Notes: generated by a model not told the origin, from the sequence alone. A DNA stretch of 64,000 nt from Linyphia triangularis (GCA_963978545.1 OZ021722.1:35667365-35731364); one strand, 5' to 3'. Shown: positions 1 to 13,689, counted from the first letter of the stretch. A program made the numbers and translations.

Positions 1-156
1 CCCTCTCCATCCAATATGCTCTTCCGCATCCTTTCCTCGGAGCCAGATTTGGAGGAGAAACCGTCTACTCCGCATCCCACTGGGAGAACTCTCAATTCTC
101 CACTCAACCGAGAAGAGGTTTTCTACTCGCCACGTGGATCTCATTACACAACCATC

Positions 157-531
157 ATGGGGATGAAATATTTGGTGGTGATATCGCTCCTACAGTTGAC
201 GAATTTGGCAATGGCCGAGACCTCTACTGAACCCACTTCATCTACAACAACAAAATTATCCACTTCTTCAACGGAAAAGTCGACGATGATGACAGAAAAG
301 TCGTCATCGACGGAAGAGATGACAACTGGTTCCACGACGAGTGGTTCGACTTCGACGACTGGAACGCCGGCTCCGGCGACGACAACTGAGTGGCAGGATA
401 TGGACGATGATGAATCGGATAAGTTGGTCAACTTTGTTGTTGGTGAGATACAAAAGTTGAAGATGGAGCATAAGGAGTTGGATGAATGTCAGGAGCTGAA
501 TTTGTCGAGTGTGCTCAGTGGGAAGAAATTG
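157..531 (+). CDS. first coding exon of a secreted mucin-like protein
   Basis: The exon encodes 125 residues from the ATG at 157 (context accATCATGG). Residues 1-20 (MGMKYLVVISLLQLTNLAMA) look like a signal peptide. Residues 21-77 are almost entirely Ser, Thr, Glu, Lys and Pro, as in an O-glycosylated linker. An acidic stretch with WQDMDDDES follows at 79-87, then an amphipathic segment (about 90-106) and LNLSSVLSGKKL with one N-glycosylation sequon and one Cys. The frame is open upstream to an ATG at 16, but the signal peptide makes 157 the likelier start. The exon ends at 531 in phase 0 at a GTGAGTAA donor; the intron frame stops at 577-579. The segment from LVNFVVGEI to SGKKL is loosely like the first helix and strand of cystatins, but the diagnostic later motifs are not seen, so this is only a suggestion. 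Function unknown; secretion is inferred. Confidence 0.72.
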
Positions 532-3500
532 GTGAGTAAATTTTGTTGTTATTTCGATCGCAAAAATAAAATTGCTTAAGAAAACTTATTTTTTGAAATT
601 ATAAATAAAGCACTTGTAATAAATTAAGTTAATAGCTGTGCAGTGATAAAGATGCCTTTTATTTCGAGAATAGAATATCGGCTTTTTAAATATTTAGACT
701 TTAAAATATCCATATATATATATATATCTACTTACATGTAAGAATCCCCAAAATCAACAAACTATTCAAATGAGTTAAGCATTAAGTTGGACAATTCTGT
801 TTTTAAAATTTCAATGCCCGACATTTAATATTTTTTGCTTTAATTACCTGATGCATAATATAGAGAAATGAAACAATTGCATTAGGGTAAAAAAAATCTA
901 TGTAATTTTTTGTTGTCTACATTTTGGAACATCCGGAGTCTAAAAAAGTGACATTTAGGGAATTGCCTGTTTCTTGTCGGATCAGCATAACGCAAAGTTG
1001 GAATATGCTATAATTTTCAAATTTACTACACAAATTAAGTAATATGCAAGGGACCTAAAAATTAAGGGTATAATTAAAATCGCGCGCATGCAGCATGTAC
1101 ATATCAATACAATTTAGGTTTTTCAATAATTATAAACTTTCTAGTAATATTTTTCAGGTGTTATGAATATTATCACCACATAAATTCCCGTAAAAATGCG
1201 CTTGAGGCATAAAAAAAAGAAAATCCTGTGAAATGTGGTAAAGGCGTATAAACTTGAAAAAAGAACGTATTTAAATAATAAAAACTATACAAGAAGTATC
1301 TTTCCGTCTATCTGGTGTCAATTTTAGCAATTGACAAGTATTTTGTTGTCAAAGATCAAACCAAACACATCAAGGTGGATATTTAAAAATAAATATTTCC
1401 AAAAACGTCTCCAATTTCCTCAATTTGGCATTTTAATTTTACTTTAAATGAAATAACGAAATTGCAAATGATAAATTATGCTGATCCGTATCAAATTTCA
1501 AAGCAGCGACTAGAATTTCAGAGTAATTGAATGCTATGAGATGTTCCACATCCTTAGTAATAATATCACATAGCAATCTGTAAAATTAATGAACACATAT
1601 TTTAATGGCCTGTTTTCTAGAAATATATATCGTGTAGTAAGTTATTTTTGACTTAAGAACAGATTTATAATATTTTGATATTTTTTTTTAATAGAAACTG
1701 TCATTAAAAGAGGAAAGATTGAACACATTTCTTATTTCTTTGTATTTCAACTTTTTCATAATTTGATTAAATAATGTCGATACTTTAATTTTCTGTCGAG
1801 CTACTGATTAGGTGTACAAATACACTTTAGAAATGAACTATTTAGCATCTGCATTCATTTTAATATTTCTAATCAATATACTGACACATCTCTTTACCAA
1901 GATATTATTTCATGATTGATCATCAAATGAAAAGTTTAATTCAAAAACTTTCAGAATGAATGATTATGGTTTAACGAAGTAACTTCTATAAATTGCCTAT
2001 AATAAGTATTCAGCAAAACAGTTAGAATTTTATCAATAAAAGCTATCTGTGACACATTAATTATCCAGGCTATTACTGGATTAAATGAGATGAAGCTATA
2101 ATGATTATTTTTCTACTTTTCTAAATGCTTGGCAAACATATTGTCAACATTTAAGTGAATATAAGTGTTTTGATTTCAAAAATACATTTATTATAACGAA
2201 CACATTACAATTGTATCTTTCATATAGTATTCTTTGGCGATGCGATAAAAATACTATATACTTGATAGACTCAAAGGCATAAAATAGTTATTGGATAAAC
2301 AAAAAACGGACAGTTACGATCGTTTTCCCTGAACATTCTATGGTCTATTGTTTTTCTAGTAAGGTTATAGTAAATAACTGGGATCTTCGATTGACTCATA
2401 AAGAACAATAAAACCAGAACAACATAACAAATAAACCACATAACCTCATTGTTACCGTTTCTTTAGTTACCTTTTAAATAATTACGAAGATGATGAAGTA
2501 ATGTATACAAAAGTTATATAATGAAATATGTAATAGGAGGAAATAGTTTTTACTTCAATCTGTAATTTTAATCCAACAAGGGACTTTGATCAACTGAGAA
2601 TATATTTTTTATATTTCAATGACTTTATATGCATGGCGTGCAGATTGATTTTATGCATTACTTGAAATTATTTATGAAAAAGATATGCAGCTATAAGTGT
2701 TTTTAAAAGTGAAAATTCTTCTTATAAAATAATTAAACGATCGAAAAATTAAAACGTAAACACACATAAATAATCGAATATTAGCGGATAATAAATTATA
2801 AAAATATTCGATTTTAGTAAAATTCGCATTCATTATTGCATTAATGAAGGCACATTCTCTCTTAATTAGCATACTTTTCCTTCCCAATTTATCCCCATTC
2901 ATCCCATCAGTCATTTTAACGAACCTCCCTAGACATTTCATAATTACCAAGACAACGACATCTCCATAGCAATGCTATTGCCCTACATCCCCATTCAACT
3001 TTCATTCTCTCTCCTACCCTGTAATCCAAGTACTATATTGACTTAAGCATCCTCCTAAAACCTACACAAAGAATCGACAATGAAAAGAACCGAATAGTTC
3101 CCAAACATGGCCGTAATGAATTTCCAATGAGAGAAGACGCACGTTAAGTTAGCCTCAATTGATTCTTATGACTCAATCTGAATTCCACGGAGTAAATGAA
3201 TTAAATCGACTCCTTGGGTGAGCATATTTGTGTAATGGAATAATTCTAATCTTTCCCCGAACACGCAATTCTAAGCTCGCTTTTCTGTTTATTGGAATAG
3301 GACTTTCGTGAATCGTACAAAGGGGGCGGTTTATTGTTAAGTACTGTCAGATTTAAGTAAATTAGATGGAAATTGGATGCGACGTAATGTTGTAAGAGGG
3401 TTAACTTTGCAGTATGCCAGATCCAAGTTGAGTTGTTTAAGAAGTAACAAATAATTAACTGTTTAAATGTTAATTTTCATTGAAGCTTTGTTTTGGATTT

Positions 3501-5130
3501 TTAAGCAAATAAATAATGTGTAAAGTTACTTTCAGTTATGCAATATGAGTACTTTTCACATGTGAGTACGAAGTATTTGTAAATGATTTAGACGAATTAA
3601 AATGTTGTTTTATAAACAAAAAAACCTTTTAAAAACAATTGGTGGGACGAAGTAACATGTATCTGGGAAATTAATAACTTCTAAACAGACTAGGACGAAA
3701 TTTTATTAAGAATAGGAATAATGAAAAATAAGAAAATAACCTCTTAACACATAAGAACGCACTATGAAGTGTCATGGGAAATAAACAACTTCTAACTTGA
3801 TTGCGAAAAACTAAGATGTATTCTGGTAAACTAATAGCTCAAAAGATTAGAACGCAATATGAAGTATATGAAGTATTCTAAGAAACACTTACAGTAAAAC
3901 CAGGTAAATAGAAGCAGTTTTAAACTTCATAGATAATATATCTTTTTTTGCAGTGGAGTTAAAATTGAAGTTAATGCTTTTGAAATGTTGCTGCTTTAGG
4001 CTGCTATAGGGTAAAAAAATGTTTTCCGAAGAGGACTACCATGATTTGCCACCTACTCAGTACGAATATTAGTTTTCATTTATTTTCTGTTTCAAATAAG
4101 TTAATTTCCTTTGTGATAAAAAAAAAAGTTCACTAACTTTCTTAAATGCCTTTTTAAATCTTAAAACGTGAACAATGGAAGATTTATTAGAAAACAGTTA
4201 GTACGTATAAAATTGTTTTTCTTTGCTTTTTATTTGATTTTTATCAGCTTGTGCAATGTGAAATAGGTATCTGTCATTTTAAGTGGCTAACTATAGAGAA
4301 ATAAGGAAATTAATCAATATAATCAACTAAATAACAATTTGCTTTAACAAATCAATGGAATTAAATAACTGGAAAAATGTTAAGCATGATCACCCAAATT
4401 GTAAAATGAGAGAAATCGATTACTTTTTTATTCAATTTTAAAATCACTCTATATTAAAAAAAAAAATAAGCAAGCAGTGCTGTCTCTTTTTCTGGTGCTA
4501 GGAGAACTTTGAAATTTTTAAGATAAGCAGACTGTACAAGCTATTAGTACCAAAAGAAATCCCAAATGTCGAATTTGTAACTATTTTTTAAATTTTAAAT
4601 AGCCTCGAAACTTAAAATTAACTTCCTATATTCTCGCTATAACCTCGACAAGCAGCTATCAGACAATCCCCTCTTCGCCATTATGGATTCGTTTACTGTT
4701 GTTTTTGTAAGAATGAAAAGCAACAATTATGAGATTAATTGAACCATAACAATTTAAATTTTTCTATTTTCCAACTTGATTCGTTGTTGCTTTATTTGAG
4801 ATGTCAACGAATTATTTGGAAATGGGATTTTTGAATCAGTGTTGTGATGAAAGGTATATATCGCTTCATCTTGATTTTAAGTTGAAGGTCATGGCACAGG
4901 AAATTTTATTTTAATATTTTGTTTCCCAATGAGTTTTTCAGTTAATGTGCATGTTTCTCGAATTTGGGGATTACACTAAAATTCAAAAATATTTGCTATA
5001 GGTTAAAGGCATTGTAATTTATAGAAGTGGGATTGTTCTTGTGAGTAAAATTTGATTCCTTGTATAATTCAGATGTTTGTTCGTTAAAATTAAAAATTTA
5101 ATTTCTATTGTGCTTGGTACTTTTATGTAG
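532..5130 (+). other. putative intron 1 (about 4.6 kb) of the mucin-like gene
   Basis: It begins GTGAGTAAA and ends with a pyrimidine-rich tract and TTTTATGTAG. The interior is AT-rich with no long coding frame. Positions 2860-3420 are less AT-rich, with C-rich and then mixed sequence, and could hide a small exon or a regulatory element; I could not define splice sites there. The pairing of this donor and acceptor is inferred from phase and strand, and intermediate exons may have been missed. Confidence 0.4.
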
Positions 5131-5211
5131 TCGCCAAGCAAAGAGTCGCAATTGGGCGTTCGGGATTTGGCCAACATTAGCGAGCAGGAGGCAGAGCCAC
5201 CTAGTTTATAA
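5131..5211 (+). CDS. candidate terminal coding exon
   Basis: Directly after a strong acceptor (pyrimidine tract, then ATGTAG ending at 5130) the phase-0 frame reads 26 codons, starting SPSKESQLGVRDLANISEQE, and stops at TAA 5209-5211. Base composition is clearly less AT-rich than its surroundings, as expected for coding sequence. Phase 0 fits the donor at 531, so joining the two exons would give a protein of about 151 residues. A second frame (+1) is also open to about 5280, so the reading frame is not proven. The tail is polar and acidic with no recognisable domain. It could instead be the last exon of a transcript with additional exons in the 4.6 kb gap. Confidence 0.5.
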   Translation, partial: SPSKESQLGVRDLANISEQEAEPPSL

Positions 5212-5427
5212 AGAACAACAACTCAGTATTCACCGACAACATATTGATGTTAATAGCTTTCCCAATATTATTCCCTAGTGACGATATAAAAGTCACGGAC
5301 TTAGGATAAATTACATTTTGGATTAATTGGATCTACTGGATTATTTCGCTTTGTAATTCGACTAATTGGAAATAGAAGGAATGCTAAATTCACCAGACAA
5401 AATTGCTACATTTATCTAAAAATTTCT

Positions 5428-5433
5428 AATAAA
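5428..5433 (+). terminator. polyadenylation signal AATAAA
   Basis: Canonical AATAAA lies 217 nt after the stop codon of the candidate terminal exon, a sensible 3' UTR length. AATAAA is frequent by chance in DNA this AT-rich, so position relative to the exon is the only support. Confidence 0.35.
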
Positions 5434-8400
5434 TTTAAGGAAGAACAAAATTTACTTAGAGTTTCAAGGAGGAAAGAGATTTGGTGAGGTCTATTTAAAA
5501 CACCAGACACAAGCTGAACGATCATGTGTTAACAATGCCTTTGATTAATGATAGCGTGAAGATTCTTTATGAGATGTGCATAAATACTACTTCTGACATC
5601 AATAGTTTGAGAAATTTTCAGCCCAACCGGGAATTTAGATCCTCATATCAGATAGAACATTTTCTATTTCTTAGGTATGCTTATATTCAATATGGTGTTG
5701 TAAAAAGAAACAATTCTTTCTGCAAAACTGCTTCTATTCACCAGGTTTTATGGCACAACTAAGCAAATCGAGTGGTTCTCAGATGTGTTTTCGGGAAAAA
5801 AAAGAAGCATCCAAACAAAATTGAGATTCATAGGAATTAGCATCATTATCTCTAAACTGAGCTGAGGCAAACTACTTTGTAAATTTGAAATATGCTTTGA
5901 ATGGTATTTAGGTTTTCAGGAATTTTTCAAAGTATAATATATTTATTTTTTAAAGTTTTAGATTTTATTTGAATTTATAAATTTGCCTCTCAAACTTTAT
6001 ATTGCGATTTTTAAGGATTATTACAAACACAACCAGCAATAAAAATATTAATCAAATTACCTAATTATAATTCCATAATTCTGTATAAATTTTTTATACT
6101 AGACAGTTCCAATGTTGCCTCACTGATACTACACCTTCTAGATAGTGCATACTTGGAGATTGACGTGAAGTCGAAGAAGACTTAACAATCACCATATATA
6201 TCTATATTAGCAAGTTACCCACAAACTAGATAGATTCTGTTTGTAACTATGGACAACCTATTAGATAGCTTTATGGAGGGAAGTTTTCAATTGGCTTACA
6301 ATACATTAACTGTAAACATACAAGTACTCGGCATAAAATTTCTCACTCTTTTCATACTAAAAACAGTATGATCATCAACAAAAGTATTTTGAAAAGAAAA
6401 TCTAAGTAAATAGATTTCATCAACAACTGCAGCATACTATTAGTATTTACTTTCAAGTAGTAAACACTGTTAAAAATGACACTTGCTGTAATTATTTTTT
6501 ATCAGCCAAATCTTTTCTTATTGAAATTTTAACAATAAAGACAAGCAGAAGTTCAGGACATCGATTTTAAAAATAGAATGAGAATAATATTATTTTTTTT
6601 TTGTCTCTGCCAACTTTAAGGAGCTTATGACAGAAAATAAATCCTATGAGAAAACAAAGTACAAGAATGAATGTCTCCGAAATCCAGCATTAGTTGTCAC
6701 GAACAGAAATATTTCAAGATTTTAATTAGAGGGTTACGGAAAACGCATATTCTTAGATCATTATTATTCGAATGGATGTTGCGAGGGAGCGTTGTTACTA
6801 TTTCGGGTTATGCTTCTAAAGAAACTAGTTGTTAAGGTTTGCTTGACAAAGAAAGTATTAATTATGTGTGTCATCAAATTACTGAGTTTTGACATCTCTA
6901 ATTCAGAAGAGCATAAATAAGTTTTGTATCAATTTTGTAGTTTTCGTTTTTAGAAAAATGTATAGTCTCTTATTAATTAGTTTTCTAATTTTTCTTGAGT
7001 AATAAGATTCAACTTCCAACAGATTAAATTCAATTGAACGAAGAATAATAAATGGCATGAATCTATCCTTTAAAATGGAATATTAAAGATGGAATAATAA
7101 AAATCATAGCAAATTTAATTATTTATGTTGGGTGCACAAATATTCTGAAAGTTGTAGTGCAGGAAAAAAAAATAAGTTTAATTCTTAAAAAATGATTTTC
7201 ATACTTAATTGTTAGTTTTTACATCTTTTGAAAGTGTTAAACTATATGAGTTGGCAATCGTGAAAAGAACCAAGAATTCCTTAAAAATAATTCTTTCATT
7301 ACCCATTGTTTCGTTCGTATTTGTTGTTTTTAAATTCGTATAAAAAACACTTATCGAGCAATCAGGATTCAGAAATCTAACTCTAGATCGAGTTTTGGAT
7401 TCAATAAATATCATGTTCTGTAGTAATTTGGAACTCTATAGTTGTAGAAATATCAGGGTATAAGTAGTAACTCGTTTAATGTTCAGAAAACTTGAATATC
7501 TCTCTATAGGTTTTCACTTCTTGGATTTTTTTTGCGATTTTCTTCTTGGTAGGAATGATAACCCTTCTTCAACAAGTGTATCCTCGTTCAGGATTGTACT
7601 TTCAACTCATTACTGGTCAAAATGTGTGCCTGTGTGATTGAAGTTGCAATAAAAAATCCATCCTGAAGCATAGTATGAGGGATTCATTTCTCTAAATATG
7701 TGATTCAATATCGCATTTGGTGGATTCGCCTGCTTTATACCTATTCTGATGGCTACAAAAGTCATACATCTTGATGATTACAAACTTATCTAAAATCGTA
7801 TAATGGTGGAAAATGTCCAGACATTTTCTTACACATTGAAAATTAGTAGATACAATACAACTTTCATGGTTTTAGTTAGTATTATTGCACTGCACAGTTC
7901 TGGCTAAGGAATGGATACATATTGTAACGGAAAGATTTTTGCAGTTTCAATCATAAGTTGAATGGTTGGTTTCTTTTCAAAACTGATTTTCAGAAGGCAA
8001 ATAACTGCTAAGTATGCCATTTCAGAACTATATGAAAATCTAAGTAACGCGCTTATTTTTTCTGGATAACTTTTACAGTACCTAGGAAAAATTATGTAGA
8101 TTTAACGATGCGACAAATTTTTATGAATTTTCTTCTAGGACACAATTTTTGACGGAAGTATTTCGCCTCAGTCCAGTTCGTTCATAGAGATCTCAGACTT
8201 TGTCTTTGGTGATGTATCAAAAACTATTCGGTATTTAGTTTCTATAGTCAGGTGGGTTTATAAGACATGATGTGGTAGTGAAACAAATGAGAACAATCGT
8301 AGATGGCTGATGATAAAGGGAAGAGAACTTCTAAATACAATCGTTTTTCCAGTTTTTAAGATTTTATCGTATTTGTACTGAAATTTCGGAAAGGGGGGGG

Positions 8401-9140
8401 GGGGATGTTTAGATCACCTTAAAATGCATTACCACAGCGGTTTTGATCCAAATCATCAGAATAGTGTTTTTATTAAGCAATTGCTAAAAAACAAAATTGT
8501 TTCAATGGCAGCTATAATATGTGCATTTGTAAACCTTAATGACAGGTTCCATGAGTACCACTGACCGATGTACAAAAGTTGAACATCATAGGTTCGGGAA
8601 TTATGCTGACCACATACAGACAAGCATACATTTTTTCTAGGCCACCTTCACTGACTTAGTACCGTTATATCTTCAAAAAGCGTTACTCATTCCTAATTGG
8701 ATAAAACGCATTTTGAAGTTTTGCTATATAGAAACGAGTGCATAATTAGAGTTTGAATAGAATATATCTTTAATCCACCAACAGACAGTTTCTTTTATGA
8801 GTATAAATAAGGAAAATGATATTACATTATTAAGAATTATTAAATGTAAATTCCGTACCAGGAAAAGGAACATTGGTTTAAATATCAAAATCCAACTTAT
8901 GATTTTCCTCCCAAAGAAGCTTCAAGTGTCAGCAGTGAACTAACATAAACAGCAATGCAATAGAACCAGTAAATTTTTATTACTGGTTTGAAAATCTTAA
9001 CAACCATAATAATTTAACAGTTCAAATAAAATTATTTCTTTAAATAGTTATTCTCTCCATATAATAAGTAATACTTAAAGGAGGGATAAAAAAGTGTTAG
9101 CACTCTAACATACATTATTATAAATATTGTTTATATGTTA
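5434..9140. other. AT-rich non-coding stretch
   Basis: No gene recognised. A 78-codon frame at 5526-5762 (+) has no domain and no codon bias and is probably chance. Positions 7500-8300 are somewhat less AT-rich and may hold a very decayed repeat that I could not identify. A run of 12 G lies at 8393-8404. Confidence 0.5.
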
Positions 9141-9149
9141 CGTTAAGTG

Positions 9150-9742
9150 CAGAAATCAGTTATTCTACAGATTATCTAGGTAAGGTGCATATTAACTATT
9201 AGGATAATTCATAAAAGTGTCGAAAATTGTTTCATCTCTCAAATTACCTAGGTAAACTGAAAACTACCTAGATAATTTGCACATTGCCTGCTAGGTACTC
9301 GTTAAAGTGAAAATCAGTTCTTTTCTGGAACAACAGCAACGTTTCTGTACGTCCAAATTGACATAATGTTATTTATTTCGATATCTAAAGAATCATGTTA
9401 CTATAATCAAATAATCAACAAATTAGTTGATAGGGTCAATCATCAATCCATTAAAAATATATAATAAAAGAATAAAAAGGTTTAAAATATTATAACAATT
9501 AAAGAAATTATCATAATGTTATTTATTTATTTTTCGATATTTAAAGAATCAAGTTAATACAATCAAACAATTAGCAAATTTGTTTATAGAATCAATCATC
9601 AATCAAATTTTGAACTTTAATGATACATAAGCCATGTATGTACCTACAAATTACCGAAGTAAAATGCGGAAAACTCTAGATTCCGCACGTTAACGAGCAA
9701 ATCAGTTAATCTGCAGATTTGCTAGGTAATGTGCACATTAAC
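9150..9742. repeat. cluster of short direct repeats
   Basis: Two pairs of related segments occur. Positions about 9150-9196 and 9696-9741 share an AATCAGTTA..CT.CAGATT core followed by CTAGGTAA, GTGCA and ATTAAC. Positions about 9361-9455 and 9513-9605 share CATAATGTTATTTATTT and TCAATCATCAATC blocks, about 150 bp apart. CCTAGGTA/TACCTAG motifs recur between them. The arrangement suggests an old local duplication or a degraded repeat with flanking related ends. No coding sequence. Confidence 0.5.
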
Positions 9743-11681
9743 GGCTTTCGATCTTTAGAGATAACATATATATTTACCTATTACATTTCTTTTAATACTT
9801 TCTTAGTAAACACCTGAACTAATTTATTACCTGTCATTACCTGCGAAAATACACTCGTGTGACTGAAGGCACTATAGACACCAATCATATCTTTTATTGT
9901 GTCTGAATACCAAAATGTCTTAATTTGAGGTTTTGTTTGCACATTTAAGACACTAACCATGTTTAAATAAAAATTCAGAAAAAATTCATGCATGTTTGAT
10001 ATGAATACATTTTTTGCCAAATAAATCACCTAATGTTTTTAAATACTTTTCTGGGACTTTTGTGTCTTAATTTAAGACACAAGCATTCATTTACGGTGTT
10101 CATTTCAGTTGGCATAATCCTATACTGTTTGCTTATATATATTTCATCTTCGAAAACAATTTCATGTACTCACCAATAACCCATTGAAAGACTGAATCCA
10201 TTAAAAGTTTTCAACATATAAGTTTGTCCATCCACACTTTTCCAGTAACCACTCATTCACAAATTGAGTGATAATCTTCTAATTTTCCATCTAGAAAATA
10301 GAAAATACCATCCTAAAAATATTTGCATCAGTTTATCAACCCCAAATAGCATGTTGTTTCAGACTGAAATTGTATGCCTTAAGTTCGCTAAATTAAATTT
10401 CATTTCCTTAAAACCGAGAGGCAATTTTCAAAAAATGGCATATTGAAGCAAGTTTCAATCCAATTTGATTCCTATTCTTTAAATTAAGTTAAAGTTTAAT
10501 GATTCAAAATTTTAAAGCAATTGCATATATATTTATTGCAAGACGTTAACTCAAGCCTTTATTTCTACTTGATAGACAAATTGCCATTGTAATTCGCAGC
10601 AGAACAAATATTAACTGATCCTCCTCAATTTAAATGTTCCCACCTCATCTCCATCCCTGGACTCACCTCATTGTCTATTCAACAATTTCAATACAGGGTT
10701 ACAAAACTAGAGTTGAGATGAGTGAACTTATAAGTATCAACCCAAGCTCAATAAGTGATCCAAAGGTACTAAGAATTGGGACTCAAAATCAATAATTCAT
10801 GAGTATGTGAGAGTGGAATAATGCAGATTCCAAAGAAATTCTAAAAACGAAATTGTTTTCCTAACACATAGTGACAAAATCAGTTCCTATTCTTATCAGC
10901 TCCTGACGCTTCACTGAATATATATAATTTTACAACTTCCTGACTACTAATAAGAACAGACAATTGCTAATGGATACATACGCACTATCTGTTAATGATA
11001 AAATTAAGTTTTTCGTTTGCAAAATTACATCATCAGTGATTGTGAAGGATCAATTTTACAAATGTCCTGTTAAATTTGGATTACTCAGTATTTCAAATAT
11101 TAGAATTACCCCCGTGCAAGATATATAAATAACTCAAATCCAAATTGAAAAATGATAAACATTTATGTGAAACTAATGATTAATTCATGATTCTTTCGAG
11201 CACATGAATAAATGAATAAAAAAAATACAAAAAACCAAATTCTTCTCAAAATCGTGATGATTAACTGTCCAGCCATTTTGAGCACCAATGGAAATACTAA
11301 TGATTAGTCTCAAATTCCACAGTTCCTCCATCCCTCTCCATATTTAACGGGAATAAAGGCTAGATCTCTTCTCATCGATCACAGATTATAACCAACTCAC
11401 TATAATGCTTCGTCGGATGAACCATGGATGAACTCTCGTGAGTTATGGGTTACACAGGTCATTTGGTAGGATTGCTATGATTAATGATACTTGCAACGTA
11501 TTGAAAGCTGCAGATAATTTATTAAAAGGATATTTTAAACCGTTTAGGATGCTCAGTCAGGCCTACTTACATGTGTGAAACGGGTTGAGGACAGGTTGAG
11601 GGACTTTCAATTATTTCATAATTGTACTTTCATAATATGGCTTTGGTGGCTTTGGCTTATGGCTTATTTTATAACCATATT
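9743..11681. other. AT-rich non-coding stretch
   Basis: Only short chance frames, for example minus 9781-10029 and plus 10264-10446, with no recognisable domain. Positions 11260-11480 are slightly less AT-rich, without a clear feature. Confidence 0.5.
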
Positions 11682-11691
11682 CAAATACAGT

Positions 11692-11866
11692 TTAGCTATC
11701 CTGATGGCTGTGTGGCTAACCACCTAACTTCGGGTGCTAAGGGTTTCGGGTCCAAATCCGGGCTAGGCATTGATGTTTTTGGTGGTTCGGAACCCGCGTT
11801 AAGCTGTTGGTCTGGGCTTCGTTACTGTGTACGAGTATATGCCGTTGAGCACACACACAAACCAAC
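11692..11866 (+). mobile_element. tRNA-derived SINE, + strand
   Basis: A 175-bp insertion flanked by the 10-bp direct repeat CAAATACAGT (11682-11691 and 11867-11876), the mark of target-primed insertion. The 5' half has a tRNA-like head: an A-box-like GTGTGGCTAACC around 11710 and a B-box-like GGGTCCAAATCC at 11748-11759. The unrelated body ends in ACACACAAACCAACC, an AACC-type tail resembling that of the SINE at 23.5 kb. A 102-codon frame running through it is an accident of the less AT-rich SINE sequence. Confidence 0.82.
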
Positions 11867-11876
11867 CAAATACAGT

Positions 11877-12613
11877 AATTTTCTGAAGAATGAGTTAAAA
11901 ACACTTACATTTGGTTCAAAAATGGTCTGATATTAAATTACATATTAATTTACGAAATTTATGTGGTTATCTTGTCTTTACCCATCTTATACTCAGTTAT
12001 GAGATTTTACATTAATGTGAATTTATAAGGATAGTTGCAAGTCATAATATCATTTGAAAAAGAGGAAGGGATGAAGGAAAAGCTCAATTGGATTGGTTTC
12101 ATTAAAAGTTTATTGCCGACATATTTTTTATAAGTAAAATCATATTTCTAATTCTCCAACATTTTGTTGTGAAATAAATCAATTATACCTCGTTAAGTTA
12201 CTTCACAAAAAAAAAAATAAAAAAAATGTGGCTATTGCCCTATTTAACCACGCTTTATTTTATATTTTGAATTCTCAAAACTTTCAACTTTCGTGTACCT
12301 CTGCATGTCGTGGGCGGAAAGTTTGGACAAACATAAAAACTGTAAAGCGAAGTCAGCCTACTGGTTTCTGGGTTCATTTGGCTTTTATGCAGTGAACCGA
12401 TGATTTATAACGACTTCTATGACTAAACCAAATCTTCTCTTCAAAAAATACGAAAGACACATGTGGCGCCGAACTCTATACAAACACAAAACACAAGCAA
12501 CTAATTAAAGAATATTTCAAAACAATACGTTTTTCACAAGTGCAAGATGAAACTGGTTTTAAATTTTAACATCATTAACTACGAACCGAAGAAAACATCG
12601 AGTCTGAACATAT
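11877..12613. other. AT-rich non-coding stretch
   Basis: No gene seen. Positions 12290-12440 are less AT-rich but carry stops in all frames examined. Confidence 0.4.
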
Positions 12614-12669
12614 ATCTATAATAATAAAACAAGCTGTGTGTCTGTCTGTGTCTCTGTGGATCTATAGAA

Positions 12670-13560
12670 ACCTACTTAAAATTGGAGTAGAGCTCTGAAA
12701 TTTTCAGCATACTTAGTTTTGACCATCTAATTTTATGCATCACAAACAGAATTTTAAAATTTTAATTAGTTCTTTTTTAATTCATTTTTTTAGTTAATAA
12801 ATATGTTACAAAACGATATCTAATAGGGCTACAGCTCTGAAATTTTCAACATAAGTAGTTTTGGCCTTTTAATTAGGCTTTTAAAAAACAGAATTTTAAA
12901 TTTTTATTTTGTTCTTTTTTAATTAATTTTTTTAATTAATTAATAAACATTTTACAAAACGACTACTAATTGGGTTACAGCTCTGAAATTTGCAACATAA
13001 GTAGTTTTAGCCTTTTAATTGGACTTTTGAAAACATAATTTTAAAATTTTATTTAGTTTCTTATTAATTAATTTTTAGAATTAATTAATTAATTAATTAA
13101 TTGATATTTTACAAAACGATTTCTAATACGGCTACAGCTCTAAAATTTTCAACATAAGTAGTTTTGTCCTTCTTATTGAACTTTAGAAAAACAGAATTTT
13201 TAATTTTTGTTTAGTTTGTTATTAATTAATTTTTTATTTAATTAATATATATATTACAAAACGATTTAAAATACGGCTACAGCTTTGAAATTTTCAACAT
13301 ATATAGTTGTGGCCTTCTAATTGGATTTTTAAAAAACGGAATTTAATTTTTTTTTTATTATTAATTAACAAATATTTTACAAAGCAATTTGTGATTGGGT
13401 TACATTTCTGAAATTTTCAACACAAGTAGTTTTGGCCTTCTAATTGGACTGATAAAAAGAATGTTAAATTTTTAATTTGTTTTTCAATTAATTTTTTTTT
13501 ACAAAAACTGACTTCGAATAGGCCTAGATCTCTGAAAATTTCAACATAAGTAGTTTTAGC
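12670..13560 (+). repeat. internal array of seven ~122-157 bp repeats
   Basis: The core AGCTCTGAAATTTTCAACAT and the following AGTAGTTTTGGCC recur starting near 12691, 12833, 12979, 13136, 13281, 13403 and 13528. Spacings are about 142, 146, 157, 145, 122 and 125 bp. Between cores lie CAGAATTTTAAA, a variable (AATT)n stretch and TTACAAAACGA. The changing AATT length accounts for much of the period variation. Confidence 0.85.
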
Positions 13561-13689
13561 CTCTAATATTGCTTTCCACAAACACGTGTTAAAATAGTTT
13601 TGAAGGGGTGTTATATTATTGTATTAACGGGGAATTTTGTTTTTCTTGACAAGAGAGTGGCTTCCAATATTAAGTACGTAAGTATTAGA

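Noticed and set aside
144..431. 95-codon minus-strand frame opposite the first exon
   Set aside because: It is the complement of the Ser/Thr-rich coding repeat (Val/Asp-rich) and has no signal or domain; the + strand has signal peptide and donor.
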